From NCBI GenBank assembly GCA_902729315.2, contig LR746271.1, positions 5,662,001-5,726,000 on the forward strand: a stretch of 64,000 nt of DNA. Direction: 5' to 3'. The stretch comes from Spirodela intermedia. Its lineage: Eukaryota > Streptophyta > Magnoliopsida > Alismatales > Araceae. This document shows positions 56,718 through 64,000 of the stretch, piece after piece. How positions within the stretch are numbered: the first letter of the stretch is position 1; the number at the start of each line of letters is the position of its first letter. The notes beneath the pieces were generated by a model. That model saw only the letters and a program-made list of their open reading frames with translations, had not been told where the DNA came from and ran no database searches. Both the position numbers and the translations under genes were made by a program.

Positions 56718-56880
56718 GACGAGCATACAGTTCGGAGGAAGATGAAGGGCGCGCCAAGGGTAGCGTTCTGCCAAAGTTCGGCCGTGCTTCCCATTTAATA
56801 GCTCCACTGGGACATCCTAAGGGGAACCCTCTCTACTTTCTCACCATTACGTGCTCTGCTATCGGATCAAGAAAGGCTGA
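56718..56880 (-). promoter_or_regulatory. Copy of the gene-2 promoter upstream of P4
   Basis: It shares the 'agggtagcgttctgcc' block and a TATA-like TATTAAAT (on the - strand, about 56793-56800) with gene 2. Similarity fades after about 56880. Confidence 0.55.
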
Positions 56881-58500
56881 CATGGACCTTCAAGAACTAC
56901 TCACATTAAGCACGATGACTCCCCAAATCCTGAACGAGGAAGATAATTAGATTAAAGCCTTCATATCATTATCAAAATAAGCATCAACAAAGCTCGATTG
57001 ACTAGCTAGAAAATTGAACGTATTGATGTGATCTGTAACATATGTATCTTACATTAGCTTCAAAATAAAAAACTGTTGCATCAAAAGACATTATTTGTTA
57101 CTGATTATTTTTCAATTATGATTTTAAATGCAGTATTACTATCTACTGTCAAAAGAATCAATCAGAGGGCATGCTTATCCAGAAACTGAGCTTTTATTGT
57201 AACAAACCCACTTTCAAACTGAGCGAGGTCTGATAGAGTTTAGATTTAGTAGACATACTCAAACAAAAATGTCCTAAAAATGGAGGCATTGATATCAATT
57301 GTTAAGAGAAACTTCTCCTTTTATATAGCATGAAAAAATGAAAGCACAATAGATATAGAGTAAAGACAAAGACACTAGATTCCCATAGTCCTGAGGATCC
57401 TCCTATGTCTATGATTCCACAACCCCTTGTTCTTCCTTGACATAGATAATTGCCCCATTTACTACAAGTGACAATACCCTCCCCCTTCCTCCTCTATTAT
57501 ATCAAAGGGTTAGGGTAGCTACATATAATAATGCTCCTATTATTGCTTCCAGGGGTGCTACCCCTCTTGTAACCTACCATATACTAGCCAGACACTTATC
57601 TTTGATCATTTTCTAAATAGTGAATATTAGTTCTTGAGCCTATAAAACAGCTAAAACCAGTTAATGTTGAAGATCAGTTGGTGCTATGATGATTGTGTTG
57701 TCAACTTATATGTTGGAATCTTTAATATCCTGATATTTTCGATAGTCAATTTTCAATCCTCCATCAAGTTACAAATAAAATGGTATTGTAGTTAAATATC
57801 TTTGTTTCTAGAAGAAAAGATAAGAAAACTTTTAAATCATACCATTTAATTTCAAGCCTTTATGATGCTGACATATTCCAATTTAGTGATAGAGAGAGTA
57901 ATAATTTTGTAGTTATGAAAGTCAGTTCATTGTAGTGGCACTAAAGGTGTATGTGTATCAAGTGGTGTTTATCATGTCAACATCACCACCTAAATCAAAA
58001 TCTACAATAGTTTTTTATTTAAAATTATTCCTCTAAAAGTATAGAGATACACTTGAGGTACCTCTCATGTACTGAAGAATCTATCAGTCAACTGCCTAAT
58101 ATTATTTTGTCATATTCTTCGAGAATATGGTCATAGCTCCCACTACATGAGTTATATCCAATATAATGCATACTGATGGAGCTCTTATCATTGTTTTAAG
58201 AGGTGATCAATTTTAATTTTTTTAAAAACCAAATCCGTAAAAAGAATGTTACTGATTGTTTATCTAAAATGCAGAGCAGATTTGGGTCGATCCATGAAGA
58301 AAGCTTGGTATAATGCAGTCCACGAATGCTTTATGAAGAATGTTTGAGTGAGGAGGAAAACACAAAAAAAAAAGAAGAGGAAAGTAAAATTAAAAGCTCA
58401 TCCAAATTTTTCACAGATCCAAAATCAGAGCAAAATAACTCTTAGTGTCAATTCTCAACAACAAAAGAAATTAGTAAAGAATAGTATGAACTCAAAGGAA
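56881..58500. other. AT-rich sequence, no gene recognised
   Basis: No supported gene. Some stretches look like retroelement debris by composition, but no diagnostic motif could be read. Confidence 0.35.
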
Positions 58501-58518
58501 TGACAAAGGTGAAAACAC

Positions 58519-58547
58519 CTCTGCCAGCGGCCTAGCCACTGGCAGAG
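58519..58547. repeat. 9-bp perfect inverted repeat (possible hairpin)
   Basis: CTCTGCCAG at 58519-58527 and CTGGCAGAG at 58539-58547 with an 11-base GC-rich loop. Its role is unknown. Confidence 0.7.
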
Positions 58548-58754
58548 TACTAGACTTGTGTTTAAGAGAAAATCTTAGACTATATGAATAATCACGAAGA
58601 ATACACAATTAGTGGGTTGAAATCCTGTAAGTGCTAGAAGCCTCACAAAATCCATCATTGTCAATAGGATTCGAGAAAAAGTAACACAGTACTAAACACC
58701 TGCAGAAATCAAAACACTAAATTTGAAGCTTTAGGTGTGAACATTGTTGTTGCT

Positions 58755-59085
58755 GTGCTCGACTCATCTCCTACCTGTCCGCAGTAGGCGAGCTCACAAC
58801 CACCACTGCTGCTGCTGTCATGAGTGTATTGGTGTAATTGTTTCCATCACCGTCGTGCTCGACTCCTCCTCTGCCTGTCACGTAGAACGGGAGTTCGCAG
58901 CCACTGGTGATGTTGCTACGACTGTTCTCACCATTGGGAGTGCCACCGTTGCCGTGTTCGACTCCTCATCTGCATATCATGCAGAATGCGAGTTCACAGC
59001 CACTCCTAATGTCACCACCACTACTGATGTCACTGTTATTTGCAGTGCCACCATTGTGCTCAGTTCTGCTTGTCAAGCAGAATAG
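58755..59085 (+). repeat. About 100-bp tandem repeat, about 3.3 units, coding-like
   Basis: Units begin with GTGCTCGACTC-type strings at 58755, 58855, 58954 and 59056 (spacings 100, 99 and 102). The + strand frame 58744-59085 stays open, and from the second unit the translation repeats with a period of 33-34 residues (VLDSSSACHVEREFAAT, VFDSSSAYHAECEFTAT, VLSSACQAE). I do not recognise a protein family. It may be part of an unclassified element rather than a gene. Confidence 0.65.
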
Positions 59086-59499
59086 GAACTCACTACCACT
59101 ATTGATATTATTGCTGCCGTCATCATCATGGCTGTCACTATTTCATATCCCTCTGCTCGTCACCCCTGTCCATCTTCTCTTCCTGAGGCCTACTTCATGT
59201 CAATCGCCCCCTTTCTCTCTCTTCTCTCTCCCTTTAAATACCTCCCATTATAATAGGCCGATATGAGGCCTAATAGTAGGCCTTCTATAATTGGTCAGTT
59301 GGTCAACTCACTATTCACTCAAAAAATTATAAGAAAATCATTGGAAATTTAAACTACCCTTCTTCTAGTTTCCCTACATGTAAATACAATATTTCTATCT
59401 ATTATAGTAGAATTAGCATTACATAAAAGACTTTGATTTAATAAAATATGGATGCTGCAAAATATGTATGATTTAATACTTTTTACATGTATTGTCGTA

Positions 59500-60340
59500 A
59501 ATAATTTAAAATCATATGGAAATAAGTTTACATAAAATGTGTGCTCTTATTAAGACATTTATGTTGTAATCATGTCAAATATGCATATCCTATCATGTAA
59601 TAATGAGGCTTTATCACATACCATAGTATATTTTCTTAGGTGATTGATCTTTTAAGAGATTAATGTGACAAACTAAATGTGTACTCACAAACTTGTCATC
59701 TACATATTCAATCTTCCAAGTTTCTTTTCCATGTAATTCTTGAGAAAATGTCAAAAAAAAGCAACTTTGTCACATGTTGTGCTCTTAAGAATTTACTTTG
59801 GTATATGTCTTTCATTCAAAATTTCTTTGTTATTTATCTTTTAGCTTATTGATTACAAGCATGTTGGCTCTTACAATTAGCATATTATTGACATTAAATA
59901 ATAAGATGATGTAGCAACTCAACCTCCATCAAATAACAATAGTTGTCTATTTGACATCCCATAAAGTCATTTCTAGTCATTTCTAGTCATTAAACCATAT
60001 AAATTTTTATATAACTATCTCAGTGCATCCTTCAGCCCATAGAGACCTTCTTCAATCTGCACACTTGATTTTTCTTTACAACAAAGAAAAGCTCTTCAAG
60101 TTACATGAACAAAATGCTCTTTCTAACTCATTGCAAAGGAAAACTATCTTGACATTACATTACCTTAAGTGAAAATCATATGCAACAACAATACTTGATA
60201 TCAATTTAACTATGCTTACCACTGTAATAGGAGAGAAAAATTATGTAAGTAACACCTTATTTCTGTCAAAAATCATTTACAACAAGTCTTGTATTGTACT
60301 TTTTGATGCCAATATGTTGTCCTTTGATTATGTACAATGC
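59500..60340 (-). pseudogene. Copia reverse transcriptase relic
   Basis: The - strand contains VVAYDFHLRQCNVKIVFL-like sequence (about 60140-60190), SLYGLK followed by a decayed PRQWYK (about 60010-60060) and a decayed LLYVDDMLI (about 59860-59900), in the right order for Copia RT. Stops are frequent. No LTR identified. Confidence 0.6.
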
Positions 60341-60444
60341 TCATTTTTTGTGAGGTGATTACCTCTTTGTTAGATTTATGTACTCACTATGAACCAATAT
60401 TTGATCATTCTCCACATACCTCCAACAGCACCACTCAAACAACA

Positions 60445-60760
60445 AAAAAGATGATGTTCTAGCTAAAGAACAAAGAGAAGCCAGTCAAGAGTATTGCCTT
60501 TAACATTTGCCTCAACAAGGATGTTGCTCTAGTTCTGCTTAGTGATGGTGAGGATAAGGTGTGAGAGACATATACTGCATCCTAAAGGGAGGCAAAAAGC
60601 CTTGGAGCTTCTGGAGATGGGCAACTGGGGACATGGTGTGACAAAGTTTCTGGCTTTGGAACTTTTGCCTCACCCACCTACAGCTTCCTCCTCAGCCAAC
60701 AATTCACAATGAACACTGTCCTAGTGTCCAATAGAGACGACAAAACCCCCTATTAGGTTC
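60445..60760 (+). pseudogene. Receptor kinase pseudogene P5, first part (lectin domain)
   Basis: Matches gene 1 from the MANRDKPV region to ..DAGNYLSGS: decayed ANRDKPV, LVLLSDGEDKV, ALELLEMGN, FASPT and LSQQFTMNTVLVSNRDD. Frameshifts and stops are present. The first part of the gene is missing. It is interrupted at 60761 by a 2.1-kb insertion and resumes at 62861 with GSYSFTFKDDN. Confidence 0.8.
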
Positions 60761-62860
60761 TGTTGTGATAATGAGTAAAAGTTTGAAATAAACCAGAGTT
60801 TAGATAATCGAAGGAATCTGAAAAACAGACCTTTGATGCCAAGCGTACACTTGCAGCTATGCAGAAGATCCAATCACACCACAAATATATGTAATATCAA
60901 AATAGCAATGGGTTGATGCCATCTATATTCCTTATTATTGAGTTTTTGGAATACACTATAATCAAGAAGAGGGGGTTGAATTGATTTTAACATGTCATCG
61001 TCTTCTAATTTATTTTGTAAGGAAATGACAAGATCTATTCTTGGAATGGACTTTTGATCATCTCTTTGCACTCAACTCTACAAGTCATAGAATTTTATAG
61101 TGGTCTGGGATAATATCTATGTTCACTCTCCAAGAACAACCATGATCTTGGGTTCTACTAAATTTGATTGTTTGATCACAACCGCTAATTAACTTCATCA
61201 GCTCCCACAAAGTTTCACTAGAAACTCGATTTTAGATTCACAACTCTAGAGGGATCTCTGCTATTCAATGAGACAGCTTCTTAAATAAAACTAAAATCTC
61301 ACATTAGTTCCCACAATAAACTTGAAAAGATTTTATTGTCTCTCTTCTTCTAAAAGTAGGTTGGACTTTAATATTGTAGATATTCAATGAAGAGGAGAGG
61401 ATGTGTTGTTGAATGAATGTTGCTCTCTTCTTGTTGGGATGCAAGTATTTAAAGTTCTTTTTACTTGTGCTTAGTCAATGAGGCTCATTCAATGCTGCAT
61501 GGATTCCCTTGGTATTAATCACTTTGTATATGCTTGGACCTTGTGCTTGAATTTCATTTGATTTGTATTTTGAATCTATGCAGAAGAATGTTAGTGTACT
61601 AACAAGGGAGATTAATTAGAACAAAAATAGTCATTGTTTTCTTCCCATTAGAATATAGTGATCTTTATATATGTATCTTGATATAATAAATCTTCCTAGT
61701 TCTCTATAGGTTTTCAATGTCTATCTGTTCTTAAAATTAGATAAATTCAAAATCCTTATGTGAGACCAATACAACATATCTATATCATTAATAAAGTATC
61801 CTTGAGAGAGACCAATATGTCTATCCTTTATCACTTAACATTAATATTTGATTCATACCATTTCTTACCATTTCACTTCTGATAGAGAAACATGACAGCG
61901 GCATTCTCAATATATTCTGACGTGGATAAAGTATAATTGTGAATAACAAGTTAGTTTTACAATAATTTGATATTTAATCATAATCAGATTATCTTGATTA
62001 GAATGAAATTCATAGGTTCTATTTGCAATCAACAACCTCAGCATTCATAGTTATAGGTATGATTATTCAATATGCTTAGTTGTAAACTATGATTTGTTAC
62101 TCTCAAATGTTCAAAACATTATATTTATTGAAGATGGTTAGCAATGTTTATTTTTCAAAACACTACTGTCAGATGAAACACAAAAAAAATTTATTACACA
62201 GACATAATAAACTATAATACACATGTACTCATGTTTTATACTTTGTTGTTTCATTCATGCTAGTGACTTCATCATCATTACTAACACAATAGATTCTACA
62301 TGAAAGATTCACATGCACATGTATACTGATTTATTTATAATTCAATCTTATTCTAATCTATTTGCCATCCTTAGAATATTACTAATATGAAACTCCAACA
62401 CTTATAATATGAATTTTTTTCAAAGAAGTGAAGCACTCAATATCACAATAATAGGCTGATGAAAAATTGATTCTATTCACCTCGGAGGTGAAACTCTTAC
62501 ATCCATCGTCAAATAGAAGAACAAGACAGAAAAAAATCAGAAATATTTGAAAGAGGGTGATCCTCCCAAACCTCCTTCCACCAGCTTGAAGACAAAGTTC
62601 TTTCTCAACAATAGAAAACCAAAGAGGAGTAGACATGCGTGACTCCTCCTTTCTTCAAGCCCTCGAACTCCACTTGAGGCAACTGTCTTCCATATCTACA
62701 AAGTTTCAAAAATCCTTGTTTTTCAGATGCCTCTTCTCTATTCCTACAGCTATTACTTCTCCTAAAAACAGGCTTGAAAAAAGGCACTTTATCTTATCCA
62801 GCTAGATGGGCCCTTTACTCTGGCCCATTATGATTGATTTTGGGCTGGTAAAAAATAACA
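60761..62860. mobile_element. LTR-like insertion splitting pseudogene P5
   Basis: Starts TGTTGTGATAATG and ends AAAAATAACA, giving near-matching inverted ends (TGTTGT / TGTTAT). The flanks are AGGTTC (60755-60760) and GGGTTC (62861-62866), a probable target duplication with one change. No polyprotein motif was seen in 2.1 kb, so a long solo LTR or a non-autonomous element is most likely. Open frames at 60874-61071 and 62382-62787 have no recognisable content. Confidence 0.7.
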
Positions 62861-63440
62861 GGGTTCCTACAGCTTCACATTTAAAGATGACAATATGCTC
62901 TACCTCATCTGCATTGACCCTGAAGTTTCCAGCACCTACTGGTCGCTGAAAGATCCAAGCTTATACTCCCAAGCAAGAACCAACTTCAACAGCACTAGAT
63001 ATGCAGCAATCTACGACATGAGAGCTTTCTCAACCAGTTACATGTTTCACTTCAACTCGTTGGACTATGAGAGGGCCGCGTCGCCGCCTAACACTGGATC
63101 ATGACGGCCTCTTCGGAATATGAAGCCTGCAAGAGCCAAACAAAGAATAGGAGCTCGTCTGGCTGCTCGACAGTGGGGTCTGCCGGGAATTCGGTCGAGA
63201 AGACCCGTCGGCCTGGGCTAGAGGCTGCGTGCCAGAGTTTGATCCGACCTGCGATCACCCAAACGTTGACTTCCTATAATTTCCTCAGACAGATTACCAC
63301 GACTACGACCTCGATACATATCCGGAAGGCGTATCCATGGAAAATTGCAGTTAGACATCCCGGAAAGATTGCAGCTGCAAGGGGTTTGGACTCCGAGTTG
63401 GTATATGCTATCCCAAGCTTGGTGTTCTCCGTTCCGGTGG
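62861..63440 (+). pseudogene. Receptor kinase pseudogene P5, second part
   Basis: It continues gene-1-like sequence: GSYSFTFKDDNMLYLICIDPEVS, YSQARTNFNSTRYAA, FHFNSLDYERA, then decayed SLG and PAN regions (DYHDYDLDTYPEGVSMENC). Compared with gene 1 the EGF-like module is deleted: sequence jumps from VGVC to PGNSVEKTRR near 63180-63200. The match fades near 63440, with no transmembrane or kinase sequence after it. Several frameshifts. Confidence 0.8.
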
Positions 63441-63526
63441 CACCACTCTGAGCGGGCATGGAGCTGATCCGAAGAGGAGAACCCCGGGAAAGATTAAGCT
63501 GGTCAGGATGGATTAAAGCCTTAACC

Positions 63527-64000
63527 CTAATAATTGGACACATCAGCAGCGAAATCCATGCACTGAGGATCTTCCCTCATGACGCCGTCCAACCCGCGCA
63601 GGACATCGCAGACGAACGCCGCCTCTGGGTGGCAGCTGTCCTGGGCTGCGAAGCTGTGGAGACGGCCACCGGAGTGGAGGGAGCTCTCGCCGGAGGCCTT
63701 CCTCGCACCTTGCCATCTCATGGCGGCCCGCACCGCCGCCACGTCGTCCCACCGCCCCCTGGAGGCGTAGGCGTTAGCCAGCGGCACGTACGAAGCCGCC
63801 GCCCTAGGCTTCATCTCGCGGAGCCGACGGGCGGCGTGCTCGCCGAGTTCGACCTCGCGGTGGGCGCTGCAGGCGCCGAGCAGGGCCCCCCACACTCCGG
63901 CGTCGGGCTCCAGGGGCATCGACCGGACGAAGCTCAGGGCGTCCTTCAGCCGGCCCCTCCGCCCGAGCAGATCTACGACGCACGCGTAGTGCTCCAAACG
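63527..64000 (-). CDS. PPR protein, PLS class with E domain, 3' part
   Basis: An open - strand frame runs from the window edge to a stop at 63527; the start lies outside. The first residues (LEHYACVVDLLGRRGRLKDA) and VWGALLGACSAH are typical of the last PPR motifs, followed by an E domain with YVPLANAYASRGRWDDVAAVR and GGRLHSFAAQDSCHP. The end lacks a DYW domain. Such proteins act in mitochondria or plastids in RNA processing, mainly C-to-U editing; the target is unknown. The usual CSWIE segment reads ESSLH here, a departure from consensus. High GC, no intron seen. No relation to the receptor kinases. The residue at 63995-63997 is encoded by TTG (Leu) and is not a start. Confidence 0.85.
   Translation of the reverse strand, partial: RLEHYACVVDLLGRRGRLKDALSFVRSMPLEPDAGVWGALLGACSAHREVELGEHAARRLREMKPRAAASYVPLANAYASRGRWDDVAAVRAAMRWQGARKASGESSLHSGGRLHSFAAQDSCHPEAAFVCDVLRGLDGVMREDPQCMDFAADVSNY

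Noticed and set aside
1-64000. CRISPR array, bacterial operon or phage content
   Set aside because: All recognisable content is plant nuclear. The short direct repeats seen (31104-31142, 58755-59085) lack spacers of CRISPR type.

Overview
The window looks like a piece of a flowering-plant nuclear genome, most likely a monocot. The reasons are intronless, GC3-rich genes in an AT-rich background, receptor kinases of the maize ZmPK1 type (B-lectin / S-locus glycoprotein / EGF-like / PAN / transmembrane / kinase), a plant PLS-class PPR protein, and many Ty3/Gypsy and Ty1/Copia LTR retrotransposons. No species can be named from the sequence alone.

Layout. 1-1318: a repeated spacer and a kinase fragment. 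About 1319-9040: a decayed Ty3/Gypsy element on the + strand, cut by two solo LTRs (2801-3921 and 6213-7959). About 9930-18397: a decayed SIRE-like Copia element on the - strand, cut by another solo LTR (11387-13278). 18398-21592: promoter and intact receptor kinase gene 1 (+). 22991-39141: spacer copy, then one receptor kinase pseudogene on the - strand. Its 5' part lies at 38360-39141 and its 3' part at 23852-26455, pushed apart by an 11.6-kb Athila-like Gypsy element (26709-38347) that itself carries nested LTRs. Two further elements interrupt the 3' part. 39227-48100: gene fragments, decayed retroelement pieces and AT-rich sequence. 48150-56880: spacer, a + strand lectin fragment, intact receptor kinase gene 2 (-), an orphan duplicated promoter with a short 5' gene fragment, another spacer and a frameshifted gene copy (-). 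56880-60350: mostly unrecognised sequence, a 100-bp tandem repeat and a Copia RT relic. 60445-63440: a + strand receptor kinase pseudogene split by a 2.1-kb LTR-like insertion. 63527-64000: the 3' end of a PPR gene running off the window.

Taken together this is a tandem lectin-receptor-kinase cluster in birth-and-death turnover: two open copies survive among at least seven broken ones. Copies resembling gene 1 are all on the + strand and copies resembling gene 2 all on the - strand. Both intact kinases have HCD in place of HRD (non-RD kinases) and both have WRKY-type W-box motifs about 400 bp upstream, which suits a role in surface recognition and defence, but that role is inferred. Most structural change since the duplications comes from LTR retrotransposons, four of them solo LTRs of one family. 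Several insertions keep readable target-site duplications, and nearly all differences between their copies are C/T or G/A transitions, as expected for silenced, methylated DNA.
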